Shown piece after piece: positions 16,152 to 25,231 of a stretch of 64,000 nucleotides of DNA; positions within the stretch are counted from its first letter, which is position 1; each line of letters begins with the position of its first letter. The position numbers and the translations under genes were made by a program. The stretch is from positions 3,060,601 to 3,124,600 of the forward strand of contig LR026961.1 in assembly GCA_900498135.1 (NCBI GenBank), written 5' to 3'. The DNA is from an uncultured Desulfatiglans sp. (GTDB taxonomy: Bacteria; Desulfobacterota; DSM-4660; Desulfatiglandales; Desulfatiglandaceae). The notes under the pieces are model-generated. The model worked only from the letters and a program-made list of their open reading frames with translations, did no database searches and had not been told where the DNA came from.

Positions 16152-17195
16152 ATGAAGGCAGTGGTGTTGATGGAAGGTCAACGGGTGGGGATGGCGGAGG
16201 TGCCGGAGCCCAGGCTTCAGAAAAACGACGACGTTCTCGTAGAGGTGAAGGCCGCGGCCATCTGCGGATCGGACATTCATATCAAGCACGGGCAGTTGCC
16301 GGGAATTGCGCCTGGGACGGTCATGGGCCACGAATTCGTGGGGGTGGTGAGAGAAACCGGCGGGGATGTCAGCCGGTTCAAACCCGGAGACCGAGTCTCC
16401 GTTCCGGCGGCGGTATGGTGCGGCACCTGCCCTGCATGCCGGCGGGGTCAGATCCAGTACTGCCCGAACGGGGGTGTGTGGGGCGGCGGAGAGTTTTTCG
16501 GCAAGGGGCTGGCAGGCGCCCAGACATCTTATGTGCGCGTCCCTTATGCGGACATGTGTCTGACCCCGATTCCCGATCAGGTTTCGGATGAGCAGGCCGT
16601 TTTTGTGGGGGATGTCTTCAGCACGGGCTATCATGCAGCACTCGAGGGCGGGATCGCCACAGGGGATACGGTGGCGATTTTCGGCTGCGGTCCCATCGGT
16701 TTGGCGGCATTGGTCTCGGCCTGGCAGATGGGACCCCGAGAGGTCTTTGCCGTGGACATGTTCGACAACCGGCTGGAGATAGCGCGGCACTACGGCGCCA
16801 CCGTCGTCGACGCCCGCGAAGAAAATGCCGTCGAGCGGCTGCGGGAAGCCACGGGCGGAGAGGGAGTGGATGCGGTCATCGAGGCGATCGGAAACCCGGC
16901 GACCTTCCAGCAGGCCCTGCGGTCCGTGCGCCGTGGTGGGACGGTGTCGGTAGTCGGTCTTTTCCCGGCCCCGGTGGAGTTCCCCTTGAACGAACTCGCT
17001 TACTACGGCGTGCGCATCAACATGGGACTCGGGAGCCTTGCTCATATGCCGCAGTTGATGGGCCTGCTCGAAGCGGGTCGGGTCGACCTCACGCCGCTTG
17101 CAACGCACTCTTTCGCTCTCGAGGATGCAGTCGAGGCCTATGATCTTTTCGAAAACCACAAGGACGCCTGTATCAAAGTCATCCTGAAGCCTTGA
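16152..17195 (+). CDS. Zinc-dependent medium-chain alcohol/polyol dehydrogenase
   Basis: The 347-residue protein belongs to the MDR family of sorbitol, threonine and butanediol dehydrogenases. The catalytic-zinc region shows ICGSDIH (Cys38) and GHEFVGVV. The structural-zinc lobe is modified: CGTCPACRRGQIQYC retains four cysteines. The NAD(P)-binding Rossmann motif is FGCGPIGLAALVSA, followed by AVDMFDNRLEIAR; the acidic residue after AV suggests NAD(H). It would oxidise a small alcohol or polyol in the cytoplasm. The neighbouring TetR regulator may control it. The substrate is not determinable. Confidence 0.92.
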   Translation: MKAVVLMEGQRVGMAEVPEPRLQKNDDVLVEVKAAAICGSDIHIKHGQLPGIAPGTVMGHEFVGVVRETGGDVSRFKPGDRVSVPAAVWCGTCPACRRGQIQYCPNGGVWGGGEFFGKGLAGAQTSYVRVPYADMCLTPIPDQVSDEQAVFVGDVFSTGYHAALEGGIATGDTVAIFGCGPIGLAALVSAWQMGPREVFAVDMFDNRLEIARHYGATVVDAREENAVERLREATGGEGVDAVIEAIGNPATFQQALRSVRRGGTVSVVGLFPAPVEFPLNELAYYGVRINMGLGSLAHMPQLMGLLEAGRVDLTPLATHSFALEDAVEAYDLFENHKDACIKVILKP

Positions 17196-17361
17196 GCTCA
17201 AGCGTTCAGCACTGCGCTCCGTGCCCGCTCTGTTTCTCCGTGCGGAGGTCATTTTGAAAGAGAAGATTGTTCAATGATTCGATCCGCCCTTTTGGGAGGT
17301 CGCATGTGCAGCGTGCCGGCGGCAGTCATCTGCCGTCGGCATATTCGTTTACGGATCCTCC

Positions 17362-18267
17362 TCAGGCCGGTACTGGAATACGGCTTGGCACCACCATCAC
17401 CTGGGCGTTCGGCAAGGTCTGTTTGAGGCCGGCTTCCAGGCGGTCTATCAGGTTGTACACCTCTTGCATCTGTTTTTGCCGGTCAAATTCCAGAAACAGC
17501 TCGATGAAGATATGGCTGCCGGACCGGCGGGTGCGGAAGCCATGGATTTGTTCATACGCATCGAAATTGGCGGCCAGTTCACGCAGGATCAGGAGCAGGT
17601 CCCGCTCGTCGAGGCTCCGGTCGAGCAGGTCGCCGATGGAACCGGAAAAGACGTCGCGGGTGGATTTGAGGAAGCTCAGGAGGAGGATGGAGGTGGCACC
17701 GACGTCCAGAAAGCGCGTCCAGGGAGCGCCGTGGAAGATCAAGGCGAGCCCGACAGCCAGGATAATGAGGATGTCTTCGAGGGCGCCCATCCGGGCCATA
17801 CGCCACATGGCGCCGAATATGGGGGAGTGCTCGGTTCGGCTCAGGCGCAGGTTGCGAATCCAGAGCCAGACGGAGACCACACAGGAGACGCTCGTCAGGA
17901 CCATCGCCAGCAGGCCGCCATGTTGCTCCGCGGGGTGGCGAACCTTCATGAGGGTCTCATAGCCGATGAAAACGGCCGCGAGCAGCATGGCGATTCCGAC
18001 CACCATGCTCGAGATGGTTTCCAGACGCCCGAATCCGTAAGTGTTGCGGAGGTCGGTGCGATGCGTCATGCGTTTGACCGTGTACAGGGACAGACCTGAG
18101 GCGAGGGCGGCGGTCAGGGCGATGACGAAATTCGCGACGAACACCAGGGAATTGGAGGTGAGCATTCCGACGGTGGAGGCGCCGACCGTGTAGAGTTCCA
18201 TGGCGAGGGTGACCGCCAGCAGGCGGATCTTGGTGGCATTGGAAACAGCTGCAGAAAAACCGCTCAT
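17362..18267 (-). CDS. Cation diffusion facilitator-like membrane protein
   Basis: The 301-residue product has the CDF layout: six predicted membrane helices, the YGFGRLETISSMVVGIAMLL segment after helix 2, and a C-terminal cytoplasmic ferredoxin-like domain (HIFIELFLEFDRQKQMQEVYN). The usual metal ligands are not evident. The helix 2 region reads SNSLVFVANFVIAL without the Asp/His pair. The helix 5 region reads MGALEDILIILAV with Asp but no His. It may therefore transport a different cation or lack the canonical site. I start it at ATG 18267 because the upstream extension is basic and non-hydrophobic. Confidence 0.8.
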   Translation of the reverse strand: MSGFSAAVSNATKIRLLAVTLAMELYTVGASTVGMLTSNSLVFVANFVIALTAALASGLSLYTVKRMTHRTDLRNTYGFGRLETISSMVVGIAMLLAAVFIGYETLMKVRHPAEQHGGLLAMVLTSVSCVVSVWLWIRNLRLSRTEHSPIFGAMWRMARMGALEDILIILAVGLALIFHGAPWTRFLDVGATSILLLSFLKSTRDVFSGSIGDLLDRSLDERDLLLILRELAANFDAYEQIHGFRTRRSGSHIFIELFLEFDRQKQMQEVYNLIDRLEAGLKQTLPNAQVMVVPSRIPVPA

Positions 18268-18568
18268 GAGGATCGCCTTTGCGAAAAATGATCCCGCCCG
18301 CTTGATAATCAGGGTGGATGGCTTCTGCCGGATCCGGGAACGGGGCCCCGAACGCCATGGAAGCCCGACTTTCAGCCGCATGCTCAAAAGGTTGGGGGCT
18401 TCTGCCTAGTCAGATAAAGAGGGATGTCCCTCGCCTTCATCGCCATCTTTTAACAAAAGCCGGCTGCTGATGGAAATGAAAATTCGATCGAAAAGGAGAG
18501 GATTCAGGGGCCTATCGAAAAAAGATCCATCCGGGGGGGTTGAAGAGTTTTCCCTGCTCTGCGAGGTC

Positions 18569-18761
18569 GTTTCCATCCGGAAATGGTCTTTTTGGCCAAT
18601 CTCGGTGTCAATCTGAACGTTTGCTTGCGCGGCGACCACCAGGTCGCCTCCGTACAAACACTTGATTTCCCTGATATTGGTCAAACCCGGACCCGCCGCG
18701 AAGCGGTGGGACTGAGCACGCGAAGCGTGTGAAGAAAATTCCTCATTTCCGGATTGGAAAC
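18569..18761 (-). repeat. Dispersed hairpin repeat, copy 5 (reverse, one insert module)
   Basis: In reverse orientation the copy runs from GTTTCCATCCGGAAATGG to CATTTCCGGATTGGAAAC. The centre is GGCGACCACCAGGTCGCC, with a changed loop but an intact stem. One insert module (ACCCGCCGCGAAGCGGTGGG) lies between 18685 and 18735. The rest of the gap 18268-18839 holds no gene. Confidence 0.92.
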
Positions 18762-18784
18762 TTTGCCGCGCAGGCAGCACCGGC

Positions 18785-18817
18785 AAAAGAAGGGCAGACT
18801 CGCGATTGCCCCTCTTT
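18785..18817 (-). terminator. Intrinsic terminator of the asparagine-synthetase-like gene
   Basis: On the minus strand AAGAGGGGCA pairs with TGCCCTTCTT (one G-T pair) around a ten-base loop and is followed by TTTT. It lies about 23 bases after the stop codon at 18840. Confidence 0.75.
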
Positions 18818-18839
18818 AGGGTGCTGCATGGGCGGGTTG

Positions 18840-20324
18840 TTATTTGAAAGGATCCCAGCGGACCGTCTGCTTTTCGTAGGAGGGCGGAAAGAGCTTCAGA
18901 AATTCGTCGTAATAGTACAGCTCCTTGAAGGACGCGAAGGGGAGTCCGTAAGCGGCTTTGGGCCGCCTTTTCAGTTCATCGGGATCGATCTTTCGTGAGA
19001 CGATCTCATCCATGACGTCGTCCATGCCTGTGCCCATCGCGAATCGCAGTTTTTCGCGGTTGGCGATCCGCTCCGGGAGCATATCCCGGAAGGCCTCGCG
19101 GAGGACGTATTTCTCCACCTGTTTTTCGCCGTAGATTTTCCATGACATGGGTATGGTTTTGGCGAAGGCGACGACGCGGGTGTCCAAGAACGGCGTCTTG
19201 TAAATGACGGAATTGCCCATCCAACTCCGGTCGAGGCGTCTTAGCGCCGTATTATAAGCGATATCGAGCAGTTTTTGAGCGAGGCGTTCACGCTGTTCGG
19301 GGCTTTTGACACGGGGGTTCTTGAGGACCATTCGGTAACCGCCGAAAAGTTCATCGGCGCCTTCTCCGACAAGGACTGCATTGCTGTATTCCTTCACCAT
19401 TTTGGAGACGAAATAGTTCGAAAGAATCCCCGAGATGCAGTCTTCGTCGAAGCTCTCCAGGTACCAGACGGCCTGGGGGATGAATCCTTCGATATCTTCG
19501 TTCGTGATTTCACAGATATGATGCGACATGCCGAGAAAGTCGGCCATGAGTTTGGCGTTTTCGAGGTCGGGCCCCGGCGCGCTTTTGACGGTTCCTGTCA
19601 CCAGGGTGATCGAAGGATCCAGCTCTTTTGCGATTGCCGCTATGATGGAGCTGTCGAGCCCCCCGCTGAGGGATATGGCCTTGACGTCGTCCATGCGCCT
19701 CTTGACGGCGTCGATCAGGAGCTGTCTGAGGAGTTCGGCTGCCTTTCCCATGTCTCCGCCGTGGTCCGGGATTTCCGGAGCAAATGGCTGAAAGGGCTTG
19801 AGGCCATTCTTCGAGCTGTAGGTGCAGCCGGGCTCGAGTTCGTGGATATTGAATTGCACGTGGTCTTTGAGGCCTTTCATCTCGCTGCTGAAATAAAAGA
19901 CATCGTTGTCCCAGCCGTAGAAAAGGGGCCTGGCGCCCACAGCGTCCCGTGCCAGAATAACCTCGTCGTCCTTTTCGATGATGGCGCAGACGAAGCTCCC
20001 ATCCATGCGGCTGAAGCAGTCCATCCCGTGCTTTTCATAGAGTTCCAGAAACAGTTGAATGTCCGTCTTTCCGTTGTCCCGCTCGTTGAAGAGCTTCCCA
20101 TCAAAGAGAATATACGGGGTTTCCTCCAGGGATGTGCAATAGGTTCTTTCGGGCGATAGATTGATTTCATTCGCTCCCAGGGCGCCCCTTGCATCTGTCA
20201 GCGACCGGACGATCATGTTGTCGGGCCCCCGATGATGCATGTTCTCGATCATGTGAGCCATGTCCCTGGCGGAATCGGCCTCAATCCGGCCGTGTTGTGA
20301 AACGATACCTCCGATACTGGCCAA
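18840..20324 (-). CDS. Asparagine-synthetase-like protein lacking the N-terminal cysteine
   Basis: The 494-residue protein combines a class II glutamine-amidotransferase-like domain (residues 1 to about 200, with NMHHRGPDN and DAVGARPLFYGW) with an asparagine-synthetase domain. The latter has the PP-loop SLSGGLDSS and the VLVGEGADELFGGY motif. I start it at TTG 20324, six bases after a perfect AAGGAGG, so the mature N terminus reads ASIGGIV. Active amidotransferases have Cys2 followed by GI. Here that position is not cysteine, so ammonia release from glutamine looks impossible. Beta-lactam synthetase lost the same cysteine. The product could be an ammonia-dependent synthetase or could form another amide. 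Confidence 0.88.
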   Translation of the reverse strand: MASIGGIVSQHGRIEADSARDMAHMIENMHHRGPDNMIVRSLTDARGALGANEINLSPERTYCTSLEETPYILFDGKLFNERDNGKTDIQLFLELYEKHGMDCFSRMDGSFVCAIIEKDDEVILARDAVGARPLFYGWDNDVFYFSSEMKGLKDHVQFNIHELEPGCTYSSKNGLKPFQPFAPEIPDHGGDMGKAAELLRQLLIDAVKRRMDDVKAISLSGGLDSSIIAAIAKELDPSITLVTGTVKSAPGPDLENAKLMADFLGMSHHICEITNEDIEGFIPQAVWYLESFDEDCISGILSNYFVSKMVKEYSNAVLVGEGADELFGGYRMVLKNPRVKSPEQRERLAQKLLDIAYNTALRRLDRSWMGNSVIYKTPFLDTRVVAFAKTIPMSWKIYGEKQVEKYVLREAFRDMLPERIANREKLRFAMGTGMDDVMDEIVSRKIDPDELKRRPKAAYGLPFASFKELYYYDEFLKLFPPSYEKQTVRWDPFK

Positions 20325-20402
20325 AACGAACCTCCTTGCGTGTTGACCCGCAGCGTGGATTTTCCTCACCGGCGCGGCGGGGATCCGCGGGTCGATCGAA
20401 AC

Positions 20403-20431
20403 ACTATAACGGATGGGCCAGAATATTTCAA
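20403..20431 (-). promoter_or_regulatory. Sigma-70-type promoter of the asparagine-synthetase-like gene
   Basis: On the minus strand TTGAAA (20431-20426), 17 bases and TATAGT (20408-20403) form a good promoter. It gives a leader of about 70 bases before the TTG start. The remainder of the gap to 20727 shows no gene. A weak match to the repeat right arm occurs at 20655-20697. Confidence 0.65.
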
Positions 20432-20727
20432 GTCAAAATATTTTGCCTCACATTGTTCTTGTTGGCGTTTATGCGGAGAAGGCTGTCTGGTATGCGAAGT
20501 TTTCAGGCGAGGGATGAGGATGGTCCTTCAGAGCCTGCAGGTGCTCGGGCCCACCCTGACGGGATTGATCCCTCCAGTCTGGTTGGTAGCAGGGGAAGGA
20601 AGCGGTTGCGATGGTAGGACCCTTATGTCTCTGGACAGACATCCGTGCGGATAGTTGCTGAGATGGGCAGAAATCAGCGTTTCGGGATGGAAACCGGCAG
20701 CAAAAAGGGCCCCGAGGAGGCCGGCCG

Positions 20728-22434
20728 TCAGGTGTGCCTGCATTTGAGCAGGCGGATCCCGGTGGTTTGTTGAATGATGGTGGCGCCTTGGAACAGGTGG
20801 TCGTTTCTTTCGGGGTAGTCGGACCGGAAATGGCCGCCCCGGCTTTCCTTCCTGTGCACGGCCGATTCGACGATCAGCCGGGCGACCAGGGAGAGGTTCC
20901 TGAGCTCGATGATTTCGAGCGTCGGGTAGAAATGCCAATAGATGTCGTTGGTGATTTGGACGAGCCCGTTCAGGATGTCCATGGCAACACGCAGACGGTT
21001 TTCATTGCGGTCGATGGCGCAGTAATCGAGCATCGTTGCCCGGGTCGTATCCCAGAAGCGGTTCAGCATCGCCGGGTTGATTTCAGGGTGGACCGTGCTG
21101 CCCTGCCATGGCGGCGGCTTCAGATCCGGATCCCGCAGCGATGGATCCCGCTCGAGGGCTGCATCGACCGCGATTTTTCCGTAGAGTGCGCATTCGGTCA
21201 GGGAGTTGCTGGCCAGTCGATTGGCCCCCATCAAACCGGTGCAGGCGACTTCTCCGATGGCGTAGAGGCCGTCGATATCCGTTTGGCCGTCCGCGCCCAC
21301 GATTACGCCGCCGCAGGTGTAATGGGCCGCGGGCACCACCGGGATGGGCTCGGCGGTCATGTCGATCCCCTTTTTCAGGCAGTGGGCGTAAATCTTCGGG
21401 AAGGACTGCCGGATGTATTCCTCCGGCTTGCCGGTCAACGGGGTGGTGACGTTGAGCCAGACATGCGCCAGATGCCTTTTCTTCATCTCGGTATCGATCG
21501 CCTTGGCGACGATGTCCCTCGTGGCGTGGGATCCGCGTGGATCATAGGCCAGCACGAAATCCTGGGTCGAATCCTTGTCGAGGGTGAGTATGCCGCCCAT
21601 GGCCTCGCCCCGCAGGGCCTCGGTCAGTAGAAATCGCCTCTCGGCGGGGTGTTCCGGACTGACTTCATAGAGCACCGTGGGGTGGAATTGGAAGAATTCC
21701 ATATTGGCCACACGGGCCCCTGCCCGATAGGCCATGGCGATGCCGTCGCCGGTGGCGTTTTCAGGGTTGCTGGTGTAAAGGAACGCCCTGCCTGCGCCGC
21801 CCGTGGCCAGAAAGGTCACGTCCGCTTCGATGGTCTTGACCCGGCGCGTTTTTCTGTCGAGCACCCAGGCGCCCAGGCACCGGTCTTTGGCCACCTTGAC
21901 CTCGGAGATGCGGTTCCGGGTGATAAGGCTCACCGCAGCATGGTATTCCAGGACGGTGATCAGGGGCTGCTTCCTGACGAGGTCGACGAGGTGCTCTTCG
22001 ATGGCCTGCCCAGTGTAGTCGTCTTTGCAGTAGACCCTGGGGCGCCCATGGCCGCCCTCCTGGTGGAGGACGTACTGTTTGTCCGGATCCGCCTTCGAGA
22101 AAGGCACACCGTGGTCGATCAGAAACCTCACGCCGTCGGGGAAGGCCCTTTGGACGAAGCGTTCGACGACCGATGGAATGCACAGCCCATCCCCTGCACG
22201 GAGGGTGTCCTCTATGTGGGATTCGAAGCTGTCATCTCCCTGTGCGACCCGCTCCGGGTCTACGGCGGCTATCCCCCCCTGTGCGTAGTACGTGTTGGAA
22301 TGGGCAAGCTCCGATTTGCTGATGAGGATGCAGGACTTGCCCCGTTCGCTCAATTCGATGGCAGCCCTGAGGCCGGCAAGCCCCGATCCGATGACCAGGA
22401 AGTCTGTCTGAAGCAATTCCTCGAAAGACGGCAT
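20728..22434 (-). CDS. nadB: L-aspartate oxidase NadB
   Basis: The 568-residue flavoprotein oxidises L-aspartate to iminoaspartate, the first step of de novo NAD synthesis. It shows the FAD-binding DFLVIGSGLAGLRAAIEL near the N terminus. Further family segments are NTYYAQGGIAA, LATGGAGRAFLYTSNP, FFQFHPTVLY, RGEAMGGIL, PAAHYTCGGV and GLYAIGEVACTGLMGANRLA. Start ATG 22434 gives a normal NadB N terminus; GGAG lies nine bases upstream. It follows nadA on the same strand after a gap of 290 bases. In anaerobes fumarate is the likely electron acceptor. Confidence 0.95.
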   Translation of the reverse strand: MPSFEELLQTDFLVIGSGLAGLRAAIELSERGKSCILISKSELAHSNTYYAQGGIAAVDPERVAQGDDSFESHIEDTLRAGDGLCIPSVVERFVQRAFPDGVRFLIDHGVPFSKADPDKQYVLHQEGGHGRPRVYCKDDYTGQAIEEHLVDLVRKQPLITVLEYHAAVSLITRNRISEVKVAKDRCLGAWVLDRKTRRVKTIEADVTFLATGGAGRAFLYTSNPENATGDGIAMAYRAGARVANMEFFQFHPTVLYEVSPEHPAERRFLLTEALRGEAMGGILTLDKDSTQDFVLAYDPRGSHATRDIVAKAIDTEMKKRHLAHVWLNVTTPLTGKPEEYIRQSFPKIYAHCLKKGIDMTAEPIPVVPAAHYTCGGVIVGADGQTDIDGLYAIGEVACTGLMGANRLASNSLTECALYGKIAVDAALERDPSLRDPDLKPPPWQGSTVHPEINPAMLNRFWDTTRATMLDYCAIDRNENRLRVAMDILNGLVQITNDIYWHFYPTLEIIELRNLSLVARLIVESAVHRKESRGGHFRSDYPERNDHLFQGATIIQQTTGIRLLKCRHT

Positions 22435-22724
22435 GTCTGTTGACTCCAAAGACGAAAAGATCCATTTCGAAGCGTTCCATGGCCTGCCGGGGTCTTCAGC
22501 CGAAAAGGCCCCTGCTGCCGGCTCATGGGAATTTCCGTTGCTCAATAGAACGTTCAAAAACGCCCACCCGCAGCATGGCGCTCATCCCGCGTCCATTGGG
22601 CCCACTGACAGGTGCGCGTCATTCCAAGGGATATCATGAGCGTTGTGCCCTGGGTTGTTCGACAGCCTGTACACGAAGAATTGCTCGACAAGCTGTGGAG
22701 GGGTAAGCCGGCATCCGCACCGGA

Positions 22725-23813
22725 TCATGAGATGGCCAGCATGCGCTCCAGCGCCACCCGGCTCCATTCGGCGGTTTCCGCCGGGACCTGGATCCTGCCC
22801 GGCGCCCGCCCCTCGAGAAGGCCCTCGAGTACGGCCAGGAGCCGCTCGGGTGTGCTCCGGCTCATGTCGACGCAAATGGAGTGCTCCTCGTCCAGGGGAT
22901 AAACTGTACGATCCGGGAAGGTGGCGGCCAGCCGTTTGACCAGCCGCAGCTCTGTCCCGACCGCAAACACCGAACCGCTCTCCGCTTCCCGCACCTCGCG
23001 GATGAGATATTCCGTGGACCCGCTGCCGTCCGCAAGCCGGACCACCTCTTCGGTGCATTCGGGATGCACGATGATCCGAATGCCTGGGTAGCGGGAGCGA
23101 AACCGCATGACCTGCTCCGGTGTGAAGCGCACATGGACCGGGCAGAAGCCGTCCCACAGGATCACCTTCGCCTTGTCCAGATCGCCTTGAAGGCGGGCCT
23201 TCCCGCGGTTCCAGAGCGCGATCTCTTCCTTCGAAATGCCTTTGGCGAGGGCGGTGTTGCGGCCGAGGTTCTGATCGGGGAGGAAGAGCACGCGCGGCGC
23301 CTGTTCGAAGGCCCAATCCATGACCTTGGCGGCGTTGCTGGAGGTGCACACGACGCCGTTTCGTCGGCCGCAGAACTGTTTGATCTCTGCGGATGAATTG
23401 ACGTAGGTGATCGGCACGATCGTTTCCCCCACCAGGCGGGTCAGTTCGCTCCAGCACCGCTCGACCTGCTCGAGCCGGGCCATGTCGGCCATCGGGCAGC
23501 CGGCGTCCGGGTCGGGCATGTAGACCTCCTGCTCCGGGGAGGAAAGGATGTCAGCCGTTTCAGCCATGAAATAAACGCCGCAGAAGAGGATATAGCGGGC
23601 CTCCTTGCGTGAGGCGGCAAGGCGCGAGAGGTTGAGGGAATCCCCCACATGATCGGCGAACTGCACAATGACGTCCGGCTGGTAATGGTGGCAGAGGATG
23701 ACGACCCGGCTTCCGAGCGTCTCCCTGGCCTTGGTGATCCGGGCCACGATCGCGTCTTCGGCTATGGATCCAGCAGGATCTTCCCGGGTTGTTTCGGCAT
23801 GGTGTTTCGGCAT
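22725..23813 (-). CDS. nadA: Quinolinate synthase NadA
   Basis: The 362-residue protein condenses iminoaspartate with dihydroxyacetone phosphate using a 4Fe-4S cluster. The three cluster cysteines are in ILFCGVYFMAET, HPECTEEVV and a C-terminal CVDMSRSTPERLLAVLEGL segment. Other family motifs are LCHHYQPDVIVQFADHVGDS, YVNSSAEIK and VVCTSSNA. Start ATG 23813 gives MPKHHAET and is a best guess, since only a weak purine stretch precedes it. The gene lies between nadC and nadB in the same orientation. Confidence 0.95.
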   Translation of the reverse strand: MPKHHAETTREDPAGSIAEDAIVARITKARETLGSRVVILCHHYQPDVIVQFADHVGDSLNLSRLAASRKEARYILFCGVYFMAETADILSSPEQEVYMPDPDAGCPMADMARLEQVERCWSELTRLVGETIVPITYVNSSAEIKQFCGRRNGVVCTSSNAAKVMDWAFEQAPRVLFLPDQNLGRNTALAKGISKEEIALWNRGKARLQGDLDKAKVILWDGFCPVHVRFTPEQVMRFRSRYPGIRIIVHPECTEEVVRLADGSGSTEYLIREVREAESGSVFAVGTELRLVKRLAATFPDRTVYPLDEEHSICVDMSRSTPERLLAVLEGLLEGRAPGRIQVPAETAEWSRVALERMLAIS

Positions 23814-24007
23814 AATGGCTTCTCGTGGCTGGGGTGAGCCCTTTGCAGTGTCGCCGCGCCCCCGGCCGACCGGCAAACAAACCTGGATCCTCGGTCAAAT
23901 TCTCCGAGGTGTCCGCTTGTTCCTGCGGAATACCGGGGTGGTTTGGCAGACCGTCGGGAAAGGGTTTGGACGGCGGTGGCTATTCGGGTTCCGGAAGGGG
24001 AGTTTCT

Positions 24008-24868
24008 TCATGGCAGCCTGTCTCCAGGAAGAAATTCGAGGCTCAAATCCAGAGGGGGCGCCGAGTGGGTGAGCCACCCCATGGACAGAAAATCGATCCC
24101 TGTCGTGACGACCTGATGGATGTTTTCGAGTCTGATCCGGCCCGAGGCCTCCACCAGGGCCCGCCCGCCGATCAGCTTGACCGCCTCGCGCATGCGGTCC
24201 GGCTCCATGTTGTCCAGCATGATGACGTCCGCGCCGGCACGCAGGGCTTCTTCAACCTGCGCGAGCGACTCCGTTTCCACTTCGATCTTGACCAGCGGCC
24301 CGACCCGCCTTCGCGCCCTTCGAACCGCTTCCGAAACGCCCCCGGCCGCGACGAGGTGGTTGTCCTTGATCAGGACCGCGTCGTCCAGGGCCATGCGATG
24401 GTTGTACCCGCCTCCGACCCGTACGGCGTATTTTTCAAGCATCCGCAGACCGGGGGTGGTCTTGCGGGTGTCGGTGACTTTGACGTGGTGAGGTTCGGCT
24501 ATCATCGCCATGCTGCGCGCGGCCGTGGCGATGCCGGACATGCGCTGCATCAGATTGAGGGCCACGCGTTCTCCGGAAAGAATGGCCCGGGCCCGTCCCC
24601 GGATGTTGCAGAGCGGAGCCTCCTTGGAGATGGCGCTGCCCTCCGGCACCAGGGGGTCCACGAGCATCGACGCATCGAGGATCCGAAAGACGGCTTCGGC
24701 CACCTCCAGACCTGCGATGACGCCTTCCTCGCGGCTGACGATGACCGCGCGCGCCTCTGCCTCGAGGGGGACGATGGCCTCCGTCGTGATATCGCCCCAC
24801 CCCAGGTCTTCTTCCAGGGCATCCCTGAGGATCTTTTCCAGACGCAACGGATTCATACTAGGAAACAT
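24008..24868 (-). CDS. nadC: Nicotinate-nucleotide pyrophosphorylase (carboxylating) NadC
   Basis: The 286-residue protein converts quinolinate and PRPP to nicotinate mononucleotide. Family motifs include DALEEDLGWGDITT at the N terminus, ALNLMQRMSGIAT, VTDTRKTTPGLR, KYAVRVGGGYNHRMAL, LIKDNHL, KIEVETES and IMLDNM. I start at ATG 24868; ATG 24856 is equally possible. It is the first gene of the minus-strand order nadC-nadA-nadB. No clear promoter was recognised, because repeat copy 6 lies directly upstream. Confidence 0.95.
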   Translation of the reverse strand: MFPSMNPLRLEKILRDALEEDLGWGDITTEAIVPLEAEARAVIVSREEGVIAGLEVAEAVFRILDASMLVDPLVPEGSAISKEAPLCNIRGRARAILSGERVALNLMQRMSGIATAARSMAMIAEPHHVKVTDTRKTTPGLRMLEKYAVRVGGGYNHRMALDDAVLIKDNHLVAAGGVSEAVRRARRRVGPLVKIEVETESLAQVEEALRAGADVIMLDNMEPDRMREAVKLIGGRALVEASGRIRLENIHQVVTTGIDFLSMGWLTHSAPPLDLSLEFLPGDRLP

Positions 24869-24970
24869 AACACGTTCTGGAAAGAAAATGAATCGATTCA
24901 ACGAAAGGCGGGCGAAGCGCCTCCGTTTTTTTTGCAGTTGACCACAGCGGGCCGATCCCCGAAAATAAAA

Positions 24971-25110
24971 GTTCCCATCCGGAAATGATCTTTTTGGCCC
25001 ATCTCGGCGTCGGTCTGCACGTTTGCTTGTGCGGCGACCTGGAGGTTGCCTCCGTGCAAACGTTCGATTTCCTCGGTATTGGCAAAAATTCTCATTTCCG
25101 GATGGGAAAG
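24971..25110 (-). repeat. Dispersed hairpin repeat, copy 6 (reverse, no insert)
   Basis: In reverse orientation the copy runs from GTTCCCATCCGGAAATGA to CATTTCCGGATGGGAAAG. The outermost arms are complementary even though their sequence is shifted from the consensus. The centre is GGCGACCTGGAGGTTGCC. An extra CGGGAAATCATTTCC flank follows. It sits between divergent nadC and the NtrC-type regulator gene. Confidence 0.92.
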
Positions 25111-25231
25111 GGGCTCGTACCGGGAAATCATTTCCTTACCCCCTCATTGGGGAGCTGGTTCTGTGCGCCATTCCTTTCAGAATGGACGAAAATTCATCTT
25201 TGTCTCAGCCTAATTTTTCATTATTTATCCT

